Positions 36,757-45,721 of a DNA stretch of 64,000 nt are shown here, in pieces. The stretch spans positions 248,001 through 312,000 of the forward strand of contig NZ_RQIH01000004.1 in NCBI RefSeq assembly GCF_003939025.1, read 5' to 3'. Within the stretch, counting starts at the first letter, position 1, and every line of letters starts with the position of its first letter. A model generated the notes under the pieces. That model did not search any database, was not told the DNA's origin, and saw only the letters and a program-made list of their open reading frames with translations. The translations under genes and the position numbers were made by a program. Source of the DNA: Rhizobium sophoriradicis. GTDB taxonomy: Bacteria > Pseudomonadota > Alphaproteobacteria > Rhizobiales > Rhizobiaceae.

Positions 36757-37788
36757 ATGGATTATCGCAAGCTCGGTCCCAGCGGGGCCGTCGTCACCGC
36801 CTATTGCCTGGGCACCATGACCTTCGGCGCGGAGGCCGACGAAGCGGCTTCGCACAAGCTGCTCGACGATTATTTCGCCTGGGGCGGTAATTTCATCGAT
36901 ACCGCCGATGTCTACAGCGCCGGCAAGTCGGAAGAGATCATCGGCCGCTGGCTGAAGGCGCGCCCGACCGAGGCCCGCCAGGCGATCGTCGCCACCAAGG
37001 GCCGGTTTCCGATGGGCAACGGCCCCAACGATATCGGCTTGTCGCGGCGGCATCTCGGCCAGGCGCTCGACGATTCGCTGCGCCGGCTCGGCCTCGAGCA
37101 GATCGACCTCTACCAGATGCATGCCTGGGACGCGTTGACGCCGATCGAAGAGACGTTGCGTTTCCTCGACGATGCGGTTTCGTCAGGCAAGATCGGCTAT
37201 TACGGCTTTTCCAACTATGTCGGTTGGCATATCGCCAAGGCATCGGAGATCGCCAAGGCGCGGGGGTATACGCGGCCGGTGACGCTGCAGCCGCAATATA
37301 ATCTGCTGGTGCGCGACATTGAGCTCGAAATCGTCGCGGCCTGCCAGGATGCCGGCATGGGTCTGTTGCCGTGGTCGCCGCTCGGCGGCGGCTGGCTGAC
37401 CGGCAAATATAAGCGCGACGAGATGCCGACCGGCGCCACCCGCCTCGGCGAAAACCCCAATCGCGGCGGCGAATCCTATGCGCCGCGCAATGCCCAGGAA
37501 CGCACCTGGGCGATCATCGGCGCTGTGGAGGAGATCGCCCGGGCGCGCGGCGTGAGCATGGCGCAGGTAGCGCTCGCCTGGACGGCGGCGCAGCCAGCCG
37601 TCACCTCGGTCATCCTCGGCGCCCGCACGCCGGAACAGCTGGCCGACAATCTCGGGGCCATGAAGCTCGAGCTTTCCAAGGAAGAGATGACCAGGCTCAA
37701 CGAGGTCAGCGCTCCGCAGCCTCTGGATTACCCCTATGGCAAGGGCGGTATTGCCCAGCGCCACCGCAAGATCGAGGGCGGTCGCTGA
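36757..37788 (+). CDS. Aldo/keto reductase
   Basis: 343 residues. It begins MDYRKLGPSGAVVTAYCLGT, with FIDTADVYSAGKSEEIIG holding the catalytic Asp and Tyr, VATKGRFPMGN the Lys and IDLYQMHAWDA the His. The C-terminal SVILGARTPEQLADN forms the NADP phosphate site. A GAGGAGGAAG ribosome site fixes the start at 36757; the frame is open far upstream but there it only overlaps the amine oxidase gene. Substrate unknown. Confidence 0.9.
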   Translation: MDYRKLGPSGAVVTAYCLGTMTFGAEADEAASHKLLDDYFAWGGNFIDTADVYSAGKSEEIIGRWLKARPTEARQAIVATKGRFPMGNGPNDIGLSRRHLGQALDDSLRRLGLEQIDLYQMHAWDALTPIEETLRFLDDAVSSGKIGYYGFSNYVGWHIAKASEIAKARGYTRPVTLQPQYNLLVRDIELEIVAACQDAGMGLLPWSPLGGGWLTGKYKRDEMPTGATRLGENPNRGGESYAPRNAQERTWAIIGAVEEIARARGVSMAQVALAWTAAQPAVTSVILGARTPEQLADNLGAMKLELSKEEMTRLNEVSAPQPLDYPYGKGGIAQRHRKIEGGR

Positions 37789-37818
37789 GCCTTTCGGCCG
37801 GACAGATCGACGCAAAAA

Positions 37819-37841
37819 GCCGCCATGTTTTTCATGGCGGC
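37819..37841 (-). terminator. Terminator serving the minus strand, probably of minCDE
   Basis: GCCGCCATG and CATGGCGGC form a 9-bp stem. Read on the minus strand it is followed by TTTTTGCG, a good rho-independent terminator. It also faces the end of the aldo/keto reductase gene 30 bases to the left, so it may act in both directions. Confidence 0.65.
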
Positions 37842-37916
37842 TCAACCTACGCTTTTTCGGCATGCCCGGGTTTGACCCACGGCTGTCAGGTTCGTATGGG
37901 GCTGTACCGGCGACTG

Positions 37917-38050
37917 CCCCTCACCCTAGCCCTCTGCCCGTAAACGGGGCGAGGGGACGTGCCACGCGAGAGGCTGGAGAGAGACGGAGATCGCGACTTG
38001 TCCCCTTCTCCCGGCGGGCGGGGAGAAGGTGGCGGCAGCCGGATGAGGGG
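37917..38050. repeat. RIME-like intergenic palindromic repeat, copy 2
   Basis: Same order of parts as the copy at 21891-22028: CCCCTCACCCTAGCCCTCT at the left, GAGGGGACGTGCC in the middle, CCCCTTCTCCC...GGGAGAAGGTGGCGGCAGCC and GGATGAGGGG at the right. It lies between the minCDE operon and its probable terminator. Here it stays outside any gene. Confidence 0.8.
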
Positions 38051-38105
38051 CTGCCCTCAGCGATCTCCTGGCGCCAGATGGCCGTCAATACCAGCGTCGT
38101 TACCT

Positions 38106-38366
38106 TCAAGCCGCCTGTACGGCCGCGTTCAGCGGGATTTCGACGTCGATCTCGAGGGTCGAGACATATTCGTTGCGGTCGATCGTCACCTGCACCTTGT
38201 CGTGGTCGAGTTCGACGTGCTTGGCGATGACAGCTAGGATTTCCTCGCGCAGCAGGGTGACCAGGTCCGATCCTGCCGAGGCGCGCTCGTGGGCGAGAAG
38301 CACCTGCAGGCGTTCACGGGCGGCGGGCGCGGTTCTTTGTTTGTTGAAGAGACGGAAAATATTCAT
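38106..38366 (-). CDS. minE: Cell division topological specificity factor MinE
   Basis: 86 residues, the normal size. The N-terminal [20 protein letters not shown] is the MinD-binding and membrane-targeting part and VLLAHERA follows the family. The C-terminal half forms the dimer sheet. MinE stimulates MinD ATPase and drives MinCD oscillation so that the Z ring forms only at midcell. Its ATG overlaps the minD stop by four bases (ATGA). Third gene of minCDE. Confidence 0.95.
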   Translation of the reverse strand: MNIFRLFNKQRTAPAARERLQVLLAHERASAGSDLVTLLREEILAVIAKHVELDHDKVQVTIDRNEYVSTLEIDVEIPLNAAVQAA

Positions 38367-39178
38367 GCCGCCCTCCGTCCGAAAAGCTTGCCGAAAATAT
38401 TGCGCTTTTCCTCGGGGATGGCCATCGGCAGGGTCTCGCCGGCAAGCCGGCGGGCGGCATCGAAATAGGCCATGGCGGCCGGGCTGCGGCTTTCGGCCAG
38501 TGTGACCGGCGCACCGACGTTGGAGGCACGCAGCACATCCATGCTTTCCGGAACGATGCCGAGCAGCGGGATGGACAGGATTTCCAGCACGTCGTCGACC
38601 TTCAGCATGTCGCCGCGCTCGGCGCGGTTGGCGTCGTAGCGGGTGAGCAGCAGGTGCTTTTCCATCCGCTCGCCGCGTTCGGCCTTGGCGGTCTTGGCAT
38701 CGAGCAAGCCGATGATGCGGTCGGAATCGCGCACCGAGGAAACTTCCGGGTTGGTGACGACGACGGCGACATCGGCATGGCGCATGGCAAGTGTCGCGCC
38801 GCGCTCGATACCGGCCGGGCTGTCGCAGATGATCCAGTCGAAATAACGCTTCAGATCGTTGATGACGCGCTCGACGCCCTCGGCCGTCAGATTGTCCTTG
38901 TCGCGCGTCTGCGAGGCCGGCAGCAGGAACAGCGTTTCCAGCCGCTTGTCGCGGATCAGCGCCTGGGTGAGCTTGGCGTCGCCCTGGATGACGTTGATGA
39001 GGTCGTAGACGACCCGGCGTTCGGCGCCCATCACCAGGTCGAGATTGCGCAAGCCGACGTCGAAGTCGACGACGACGACCTTTTCATTGCGTTGCGCCAG
39101 CGCCGCTCCCAATGCGGCCGTCGAGGTCGTCTTTCCGACCCCGCCCTTGCCTGACGTGACGACGATCACTTTCCCCAT
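38363..39178 (-). CDS. minD: Septum site-determining ATPase MinD
   Basis: 271 residues. The deviant Walker A KGGVGKTT at residues 11-18 with the signature lysine, [10 protein letters not shown] for switch I, and [10 protein letters not shown] for Walker B. The C-terminus ([16 protein letters not shown]) is the amphipathic membrane-targeting helix. MinD binds membrane in its ATP form, recruits MinC and is released by MinE. The start at 39178 is chosen because [13 protein letters not shown] is the family N-terminus; the open frame upstream overlaps minC. Between minC and minE. Confidence 0.97.
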   Translation of the reverse strand: MGKVIVVTSGKGGVGKTTSTAALGAALAQRNEKVVVVDFDVGLRNLDLVMGAERRVVYDLINVIQGDAKLTQALIRDKRLETLFLLPASQTRDKDNLTAEGVERVINDLKRYFDWIICDSPAGIERGATLAMRHADVAVVVTNPEVSSVRDSDRIIGLLDAKTAKAERGERMEKHLLLTRYDANRAERGDMLKVDDVLEILSIPLLGIVPESMDVLRASNVGAPVTLAESRSPAAMAYFDAARRLAGETLPMAIPEEKRNIFGKLFGRRAA

Positions 39179-39234
39179 GTCTCTCTCCTTTGCCGTGCCG
39201 CAGTAATTCAAAGTGTTGCGCCGCTGCGCCGTAG

Positions 39235-39957
39235 TCAGCTCAGTTTTTCCGCCATGATCGCATCGTCTTCGAGCCAGAGCTGAACAGCCTGTCCGCGAAG
39301 ATTGGGGGCCATGTCTTCCGCCATTTTGTAGACGCCGTCGATTGCAACCAGCTCGGCCTCGAGCTTGCGGCAGAAAATCCGCGCCGATGCGTTGCCGATG
39401 GATCCTGCCATGGCGCGGCCGCGCAGCGCCCCGTAGATGTGGACCGAGCCGCCGGCGATGACCTCGGCGCCCGAGGCAACGGACCCGACGATGGTGACGT
39501 CGCCTTCCGGGAAGATCACCGATTGCCCGGAGCGCACCGGTTCCCGGATGACGATCGATTGCGTCGTTGCCGGGCGGATCTCGGGAGCAGCCGGCTTGCT
39601 CGACGCTTCGACAGGCTCGCTCGCCTGAACCTCGATGTCGGAAGCGGAGCGGCCGCCTTTGAGCGCCGGCGGCATGCCGGAGCCTAGAAGGGACGGCCGA
39701 GCGCCTTCGATGCCCATGATGCTGACATTGCGCTTGGCAAGCTCGGCAATGAGCTCCTTCAGCTGCGGCTTGTCGATTTGCAGGTCCGTCAGGTCGAGCA
39801 CGACCGGGCGTCCCAGAAAGAAGCCGGCCGAACGCGCGGCCAGATCGTCGAGCCTCGCCAGCCAATCGTCGAAAGGAAGGTCCGGAGACAACATGACGGC
39901 CAGGAAGGAGCGGCCCTTGATGCGGATAGAGCGAGCGTCTGTTAGCACTTTGGTCAT
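39235..39957 (-). CDS. minC: Septum site-determining protein MinC
   Basis: About 240 residues from the start MTKVLTDARSIRIKGRSFLA. The N-terminal domain (to about 100) inhibits FtsZ assembly. After a linker, the C-terminal beta-helix (VIFPEGDVTIVGSVASGAEV, then GSVHIYGALRGRAMAGS) dimerises and binds MinD. Longer starts exist at 39981 and 39996, but the second lies only three bases from the CtrA-type box at 39999, so a start at 39957 fits a promoter there better. First gene of minCDE. Confidence 0.93.
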   Translation of the reverse strand: MTKVLTDARSIRIKGRSFLAVMLSPDLPFDDWLARLDDLAARSAGFFLGRPVVLDLTDLQIDKPQLKELIAELAKRNVSIMGIEGARPSLLGSGMPPALKGGRSASDIEVQASEPVEASSKPAAPEIRPATTQSIVIREPVRSGQSVIFPEGDVTIVGSVASGAEVIAGGSVHIYGALRGRAMAGSIGNASARIFCRKLEAELVAIDGVYKMAEDMAPNLRGQAVQLWLEDDAIMAEKLS

Positions 39958-39998
39958 CTGTGTGAAGAAATCGTTGACCATGTCTACCGCTGACATGG

Positions 39999-40014
39999 TT
40001 AACAAAAAGTTAAC
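39999..40014. promoter_or_regulatory. Perfect CtrA-type binding site at the minCDE promoter
   Basis: TTAACAAAAAGTTAAC matches the CtrA consensus TTAA-N7-TTAAC on both strands. It lies about 42 bases upstream of the preferred minC start, where CtrA often overlaps the -35 region. CtrA control of minCD is known from Sinorhizobium meliloti, so cell-cycle control here is well supported by analogy. The rest of the gap to 40202 holds nothing I can name. Confidence 0.75.
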
Positions 40015-40202
40015 GCGGCCTGGAAATTCCCTAACGTGATGTGGCCGAATTCGATCGATAATTTTGTCTATACTGTTGAAAACATGTGGGCTTGTTCAAA
40101 TTATGAATAATCCTCACCTGTGACCGGAATGAACATCCGTTGCCGAATATCTCGTCGACGGCCTGGTTGCGGTTCTTGCCGCGGCGTTAACCTCTCGGCG
40201 AC

Positions 40203-41087
40203 TCAGCCCATGCGTTCGGAGGCGTAGCTTCCGGGGCTGGCCGGGAAGACGACGGTGCGGTTGCCGTTGATGAAGGTGCGGTGGTGGATATGGGCGTGGA
40301 TGGCCCGGGCCAGCACCTGGCTTTCGACATCGCGGCCGATCGAGACATAGTCGTCGGCGCTCTGGGCGTGGGTGATGCGGGCCGTGTCCTGCTCGATGAT
40401 CGGGCCTTCGTCGAGGTCGGCGGTGACGTAGTGGGCGGTCGCGCCGATCAGCTTGACGCCGCGCTCATAGGCCTGCTTGTAGGGGTTGGCGCCCTTGAAG
40501 GACGGCAGGAAGGAATGGTGGATGTTGATGATCTTGCCCGACATCTGCTTGCAGAGCTGGTCGGAGAGGACCTGCATGTAGCGGGCGAGTACGATCAGCT
40601 CGGTGCCGGTCTGATTGACGAGCTCGACCAGCTGGGCTTCGGCCTGCGGCTTGTTTTCCTTGGTCACCTTGATGTGGTGGAAGGGGATGTCGTGATTGAC
40701 GACGACCTTCTGGTAGTCGAAATGGTTGGAGACGACGCCGACGATGTCGATCGGCAGGGCGCCGATCTTCCAGCGGTAGAGCAGGTCGTTGAGACAATGA
40801 CCGAAGCGCGACACCATCAGCAGCACCTTCATGCGGCTTTCGCTGTCGTGGAAATCATAATCCATCGCAAAGGGCGCGGCGACGGCGGCAAAATCGGCGC
40901 TGATCGCCGAGCCGGACAGCCCCTCTTCCGAAATGAAGCTGACGCGCATGAAGAACTTGCCGGTATCGAGATCGTCGAACTGTGAGCTGTCGATGATGTT
41001 GCAGCCCTTCTCCGCCAGATAGCTCGAAATCGCCGCAACGATGCCACGCGTCGATTTGCAGGAGACGGTGAGTACGACGTTTTTCAT
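40203..41087 (-). CDS. purU: Formyltetrahydrofolate deformylase
   Basis: 294 residues. N-terminal ACT domain (VLTVSCKSTRGIVAAISSYL) and a C-terminal formyl-transferase fold with the catalytic Asn-His-Asp set in INIHHSFLPSFKGANPYKQA and TADLDEGPIIEQD. It hydrolyses 10-formyl-THF to formate and THF. At the end of a methylamine operon, this drains the C1 units that the N-methylglutamate pathway delivers as methylene-THF. It follows gmaS by 164 bases on the same strand. Confidence 0.93.
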   Translation of the reverse strand: MKNVVLTVSCKSTRGIVAAISSYLAEKGCNIIDSSQFDDLDTGKFFMRVSFISEEGLSGSAISADFAAVAAPFAMDYDFHDSESRMKVLLMVSRFGHCLNDLLYRWKIGALPIDIVGVVSNHFDYQKVVVNHDIPFHHIKVTKENKPQAEAQLVELVNQTGTELIVLARYMQVLSDQLCKQMSGKIINIHHSFLPSFKGANPYKQAYERGVKLIGATAHYVTADLDEGPIIEQDTARITHAQSADDYVSIGRDVESQVLARAIHAHIHHRTFINGNRTVVFPASPGSYASERMG

Positions 41088-41251
41088 GGCTGTCTCTTTC
41101 TTGGCCGGATCAGCTGCCTGGGGATGCGATCACGCCGAAGCTTGTCAGCCCCGGCGTGTCGGTGGTCATTGATGCATGTCGCCGGTACGTGTGCAGCGGT
41201 TCCCGGATGACCATGCACAAAAGCAAAGAGCTTTAGGAAATCGGTCGCCCT

Positions 41252-42559
41252 TCAGATGTCGAGCGTGCTGTCGCGTTCCCACTGGGTAAAATGTGAGCAA
41301 TAGGCGTTCCATTCGCGATGTTTAAGCTTTAGGTAGGCGGCGGAAAATTCCGATCCGATCGCCGCCTTCAGGCCCTCGTCGGCATCATAGGCGCGCAGCG
41401 CGTCGAGCAGGTTGAGCGGCAGCCGCGGCGCGTCCTTCACCAGATGCCCCTCGGCATACATGTCGATATCGTGGTGCGGACCGGGATCTGCCCGGCTGCG
41501 GATGCCGTCGAGGCCGGCGGCGATGATGATCGCCTGCAGGAGATACGGGTTGACTGCCCCGTCCGGCAGGCGCAGTTCGAAGCGCCCCGGCCCGGGCACG
41601 CGCACCATGTGGGTGCGGTTGTTGCCGGTCCAGGTCACCGTGTTCGGCGACCAGGTGGCGCCCGATGTCGTACGCGGCGCATTGATGCGCTTGTAGGAAT
41701 TGACCGTCGGATTGGTGATGGCGGCAAGCGCCGAGGCATGTTTCATGATGCCGCCGAGGAAGGTCTTGCCCTGCGCGGAGAGACCGAACGCCATTTCCTT
41801 GTCGGCGAAGGCGTTGACCTTGCCGTCGATGTCCCAGACCGAAATATGGGCATGGCAGCCGTTTCCGGTCAGGCCCTTGAAGGGCTTCGGCATGAAGGTG
41901 GCGCGAAGCCCGTGCTTCTCGGCGACCGACTTGACCATGAACTTGAAGAAGGAGTGCCTGTCCGCCGTCTTCAGAACGTCGTCATATTCCCAGTTCATCT
42001 CGAACTGGCCGTTCGCATCCTCGTGGTCGTTCTGATAGGGCTTCCAGCCGAGTTCGAGCATGTAATCGCAAATTTCGGCGATGACGTCATAGCGGCGCAT
42101 CACGGCCTGCTGATCGTAGCAGGGCTTTTCGGCGGTATCGAACTGGTCTGAAATCACCGAGCCATCAGGGGAAATCAGAAAGAATTCGGGTTCGACACCG
42201 GTTTTCACCCGGAGCCCCTCTTCCGCAGCCTCGGCGACCAGCTTTTTCAGCACGACGCGTGGCGCCTGCTCGACAGGCCGGTCGTCCATGACGCAGTCGG
42301 CTGCGACCCATGCGACGTCTTTCTTCCAGGGCAGCTGGATGACGGAGGAGGCGTCGGGAACGGCAAAAAGGTCGGGATGGGCGGGCGTCAGATCGAGCCA
42401 GGTGGCGAAGCCGGCAAAGCCTGCGCCATCCTTCTGCATATCGGCGATGGCTTCGGCCGGGACCAGCTTGGCGCGTTGGCCGCCGAACAGGTCCGTATAG
42501 CTGATCATGAAATATTTGATGCCTCTCTCGGAGGCGTATTGCGAGAGGTCCAGTGTCAC
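41252..42559 (-). CDS. gmaS: Gamma-glutamylmethylamide synthetase (type III glutamine-synthetase-like)
   Basis: 435 residues of the glutamine synthetase fold: TGVEPEFFLIS for the metal site, GNGCHAHISVWD, and the ATP and glutamate loop VNSYKRINAPRTTSGATWSP. Such genes are often named glnT, but inside a complete mgs/mgd cluster the role is to join methylamine to glutamate with ATP, giving gamma-glutamylmethylamide. This assignment is from context and from the same gene order in Agrobacterium, where the pathway has been tested. Between mgsC and purU on the minus strand. Confidence 0.87.
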   Translation of the reverse strand: MTLDLSQYASERGIKYFMISYTDLFGGQRAKLVPAEAIADMQKDGAGFAGFATWLDLTPAHPDLFAVPDASSVIQLPWKKDVAWVAADCVMDDRPVEQAPRVVLKKLVAEAAEEGLRVKTGVEPEFFLISPDGSVISDQFDTAEKPCYDQQAVMRRYDVIAEICDYMLELGWKPYQNDHEDANGQFEMNWEYDDVLKTADRHSFFKFMVKSVAEKHGLRATFMPKPFKGLTGNGCHAHISVWDIDGKVNAFADKEMAFGLSAQGKTFLGGIMKHASALAAITNPTVNSYKRINAPRTTSGATWSPNTVTWTGNNRTHMVRVPGPGRFELRLPDGAVNPYLLQAIIIAAGLDGIRSRADPGPHHDIDMYAEGHLVKDAPRLPLNLLDALRAYDADEGLKAAIGSEFSAAYLKLKHREWNAYCSHFTQWERDSTLDI

Positions 42560-42638
42560 GTTTGTCCCCTTATGTTGATCTTAGACACTTGATGAAGAAG
42601 CCGGCCGCGTCCTCCCAAACGCGCCCGGCCGGGCATTC

Positions 42639-43967
42639 TTAAAAGCCGGTCTTGCCGGGGATCCAGTTGGTGCCGGCGAGCGGCACCTGCGCCATGGCCG
42701 CCGCCTCGATCGTCAGTGCGACGAGGTCTTCCGGCTCCAGGTTGTGCAGGTGGTTCTTGCCGCAGGCGCGCGCGATCGTCTGGGCCTCCAGCGTCATGAC
42801 CTTGAGGTAGTTGGCAAGGCGGCGGCCGGCCGCAACCGGGTCGAGGCGTTTTGCCAGCTCCGGGTCCTGGGTGGTGATGCCGGCCGGATCCTTGCCTTCA
42901 TGCCAATCGTCATAGGCGCCGGCCGTCGTGCCGAGCTTCTGATATTCCTCTTCCCAGTGCGGATCGTTGTCGCCGATGGCGACGAGTGCGGCCGTGCCGA
43001 TCGCCACCGCATCGGCGCCGAGCGCCAGCGCCTTGGCGACGTCGGCGCCTGAGCGGATGCCGCCGGAAACGATGAGCTGCACCTTCCGATGCATGCCGAG
43101 CTCCTGCAGCGCCTGAACAGCCGGGCGAATGCAGGCAAGCGTCGGCATGCCGACATTCTCGATGAAGACGTCCTGTGTCGCCGCCGTGCCGCCCTGCATG
43201 CCGTCGAGCACGACGACGTCGGCACCGGCCTTCACGGCAAGGGCGGTGTCGTAATAGGGGCGCGCGCCGCCGATCTTGACGTAGATCGGCTTTTCCCAAT
43301 CGGTGATCTCGCGCAGCTCCATGATCTTGATTTCCAGATCGTCGGGGCCGGTCCAATCCGGATGGCGGCAGGCCGAGCGCTGGTCGATGCCCTTCGGCAG
43401 ATTGCGCATATTGGCGACGCGGTCGGAGATTTTCTGGCCGAGCAGCATGCCGCCGCCGCCGGGCTTGGCCCCCTGGCCGACCACGACTTCGATCGCGTCG
43501 GCGCGGCGCAGATCCCTCGGATTCATGCCGTAGCGCGAGGGCAGATACTGGTAGACCAGCGTCTGCGAATGGCCGCGCTCCTCATCGGTCATGCCGCCGT
43601 CGCCCGTTGTGGTCGAGGTGCCTGCGATCGTCGCGCCGCGGCCGAGCGCTTCCTTGGCATTGCCGGACAGCGCGCCGAAGCTCATGCCGGCAATGGTGAT
43701 CGGCGTCTTCAGCGTGATCGGATTCTTGGCGAAACGCGAGCCGAGCACCACCGTCGTGTCGCATTTCTCGCGATAGCCTTCGAGCGGGTAGCGCGAGATC
43801 GAGGCGCCGAGAAACAAGAGATCGTCGAAATGCGGAACCTTGCGCTTGGTGCCGGCACCGCGGATGTCATAGATGCCGGTCGCCGCCGCGCGGCGGATTT
43901 CGGCGAGCGTATAGTCGTCGAAAGTCGCGGACTTGCGGGGCGGGGTATAGGGGTTGTGATAGCTCAT
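42639..43967 (-). CDS. mgsC: N-methylglutamate synthase, FMN/Fe-S subunit (GltB domain 2-like)
   Basis: 442 residues. The FMN-binding glutamate synthase domain is seen in MSFGALSGNAKEALGRGA, GQGAKPGGGGMLLG, VVLDGMQGGTAATQD and LIVSGGIRSGADVAKALALG. It makes N-methylglutamate from gamma-glutamylmethylamide and 2-oxoglutarate together with MgsA and MgsB. Also known as glxD in Sinorhizobium. The start at 43967 follows GAGGGA and lies 14 bases after the mgsB stop. Confidence 0.9.
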   Translation of the reverse strand: MSYHNPYTPPRKSATFDDYTLAEIRRAAATGIYDIRGAGTKRKVPHFDDLLFLGASISRYPLEGYREKCDTTVVLGSRFAKNPITLKTPITIAGMSFGALSGNAKEALGRGATIAGTSTTTGDGGMTDEERGHSQTLVYQYLPSRYGMNPRDLRRADAIEVVVGQGAKPGGGGMLLGQKISDRVANMRNLPKGIDQRSACRHPDWTGPDDLEIKIMELREITDWEKPIYVKIGGARPYYDTALAVKAGADVVVLDGMQGGTAATQDVFIENVGMPTLACIRPAVQALQELGMHRKVQLIVSGGIRSGADVAKALALGADAVAIGTAALVAIGDNDPHWEEEYQKLGTTAGAYDDWHEGKDPAGITTQDPELAKRLDPVAAGRRLANYLKVMTLEAQTIARACGKNHLHNLEPEDLVALTIEAAAMAQVPLAGTNWIPGKTGF

Positions 43968-43981
43968 GGATGTCCCTCGCC

Positions 43982-44668
43982 TCAATACGCGTCGGCGTTG
44001 TCGATGTTGAAATTGTAGAGCTTGCGGGCCGAGCCGTAGCGCTTGAACTCCTCGGGCCTGACGCCGGTGACGCCCGCGCGCTCGAGCAGCTCGGCAAGTT
44101 TTTCGAGATGCTCCGGCCGCATCTCTTTCTCGATGCAGTCGGCGCCGAGGCTCTTGACCGCGCCGCGGACGAAAAGCTTGGCTTCGTAGAGCGAATCCCC
44201 CAGCGCATCGCCGGCGTCGCCGAGCACGACGAGATGGCCGGACTGGCCCATGAAGGCCGACATGTGGCCGATGCTGCCATGCACGACGATGTCGATGCCC
44301 TTCATCGAAATGCCGCAGCGCGAGGCCGCATTGCCCTTGATGACGAGCAGGCCGCCCTGTCCGGTGGCGCCGGCATACTGGCTGGCGTCACCTTCGATGA
44401 CGACGGTGCCGGACATCATGTTTTCGGCAACGCCCGGGCCGGCGGACCCGTGAACCGTCACCCTGCCGCCGTCATTCATGCCGGCGCAATAATAACCGAC
44501 CGAGCCTCTGACGGCGACCGTGACGGGGCTGTCGATGCCGACGGCGACGGCATGGCTGCCGCGCGGGTTGAGGACTTCGAATTCGGTGTCGTTGGCGCCC
44601 TTGGAAAGGGCGTGCAGCGCGCTGTTCAGCTCGCGAAGAGGGGTGTTGGAAAGATCGAATGTGGGCAT
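43982..44668 (-). CDS. mgsB: N-methylglutamate synthase, GXGXG subunit
   Basis: 228 residues. The repeated glycine pattern of the GltB C-terminal beta-helix is clear: VRGSVGYYCAGMNDGGRVTV, VHGSAGPGVAENMMSGTVVI and VHGSIGHMSAFMGQSG. It links the amidotransferase and FMN subunits in glutamate-synthase-type complexes. Also called glxC. The second gene of mgsABC. Confidence 0.9.
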   Translation of the reverse strand: MPTFDLSNTPLRELNSALHALSKGANDTEFEVLNPRGSHAVAVGIDSPVTVAVRGSVGYYCAGMNDGGRVTVHGSAGPGVAENMMSGTVVIEGDASQYAGATGQGGLLVIKGNAASRCGISMKGIDIVVHGSIGHMSAFMGQSGHLVVLGDAGDALGDSLYEAKLFVRGAVKSLGADCIEKEMRPEHLEKLAELLERAGVTGVRPEEFKRYGSARKLYNFNIDNADAY

Positions 44669-44725
44669 TGGGTCCTCATTGGTCGGGGGAGACGGTCTCG
44701 GCCGGCTCCTGCTTTCAGGCGCCCC

Positions 44726-45631
44726 TCAGGCGGCCTTGTCGTGATCCCAGAAGTAAACGGTTGCCGGCTCCGGCTCCCAGACGCGGGCATTCTCGATGCC
44801 GGGAAGGTTGACCAGCGCGCGGTATTCCGAACCGAAGGCGACATATTGCTCAGTCTCGGCCATGACGGCGGGCTTGCAGGCGATCGGATCGCGCACCACG
44901 CCGAAGCCGGACTTGGTGCCGACGACGAAGGTGAAGAAGCCGTCGAGATCGTCGAGTGCACCGGTCAGCGCCTGGCCGAGATCCTTGCCCTTGGCCATCT
45001 CGGCCGTCAGATAGGCGGCGGCGACTTCGGAATCGTTCTGCGTTTCGAAAGTCATGCCTTCGCGGATCAGTTCGCGGCGCAGATTGTTGTGGTTGGACAG
45101 CGAGCCGTTGTGCACGAGGCACTGGTCGGCGCCGGTCGAGAACGGATGGGCGCCGAGCGTGGTGACGGCGGATTCCGTCGCCATGCGGGTATGGCCGATG
45201 CCGTGGGTGCCGCTCATCGCACGCACGCCGAAGCGCGCCACGACGTCTTTGGGAAGACCGATTTCCTTGTAGATTTCGACGCTCTCCCCCGATCCCATCA
45301 GACGGACCGCCGGGCGGATTTCTTCAAGCGCCTTGCGCACGGCGCCGAGCTTCGAGGCTGCGAGCTCGATGACCGCATGCGTGCTCTTGACCGAGACCTC
45401 GGCTCTAATGCCGGCCTTATCGAGGTCGCCGGCAAGGCCTTCGAAGTCCGCGCCCGGATTGGCGGACTGAATGGTGATTTTCGCTTTGCCCTCAGCCGTT
45501 CCGCCATAGATCGCGATGCCGGCGGAATCCGGGCCGCGATCCGTCATGGTGATCAGCATATCCGAGAGCAGATTTCCCAGCTGGGGTTCAAGGCTCTTGT
45601 CCTTGAGGAACAGTCCAACAATGCCGCACAT
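44726..45631 (-). CDS. mgsA: N-methylglutamate synthase, class II glutamine-amidotransferase subunit
   Basis: 301 residues. Met is followed by Cys2 (MCGIVGLFLKDKSLEPQLGN), the nucleophile of class II amidotransferases, exposed after Met removal. LITMTDRGPDSAGIAIYG, HTRMATESAVTTLGAHPF and LVHNGSLSNHNNLRREL are the glutamine-site motifs. In the Mgs complex it is thought to release methylamine from gamma-glutamylmethylamide. Also called glxB. 57 bases before mgsB. Confidence 0.9.
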   Translation of the reverse strand: MCGIVGLFLKDKSLEPQLGNLLSDMLITMTDRGPDSAGIAIYGGTAEGKAKITIQSANPGADFEGLAGDLDKAGIRAEVSVKSTHAVIELAASKLGAVRKALEEIRPAVRLMGSGESVEIYKEIGLPKDVVARFGVRAMSGTHGIGHTRMATESAVTTLGAHPFSTGADQCLVHNGSLSNHNNLRRELIREGMTFETQNDSEVAAAYLTAEMAKGKDLGQALTGALDDLDGFFTFVVGTKSGFGVVRDPIACKPAVMAETEQYVAFGSEYRALVNLPGIENARVWEPEPATVYFWDHDKAA

Positions 45632-45721
45632 AGCGCGTGCCTCCGTTCATGTTGCGAAAGGAGTAACAGCTCTGTTTGCAGGCTTCAACTGGGAGGAATA
45701 AATTTTTCTTTTAAGGCAATA

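Noticed and set aside
41252..42559. Annotation as an ordinary glutamine synthetase III (glnT)
   Set aside because: The fold is the same, but the complete mgs and mgd context and gene order favour gamma-glutamylmethylamide synthetase; substrate choice cannot be proved from sequence alone.
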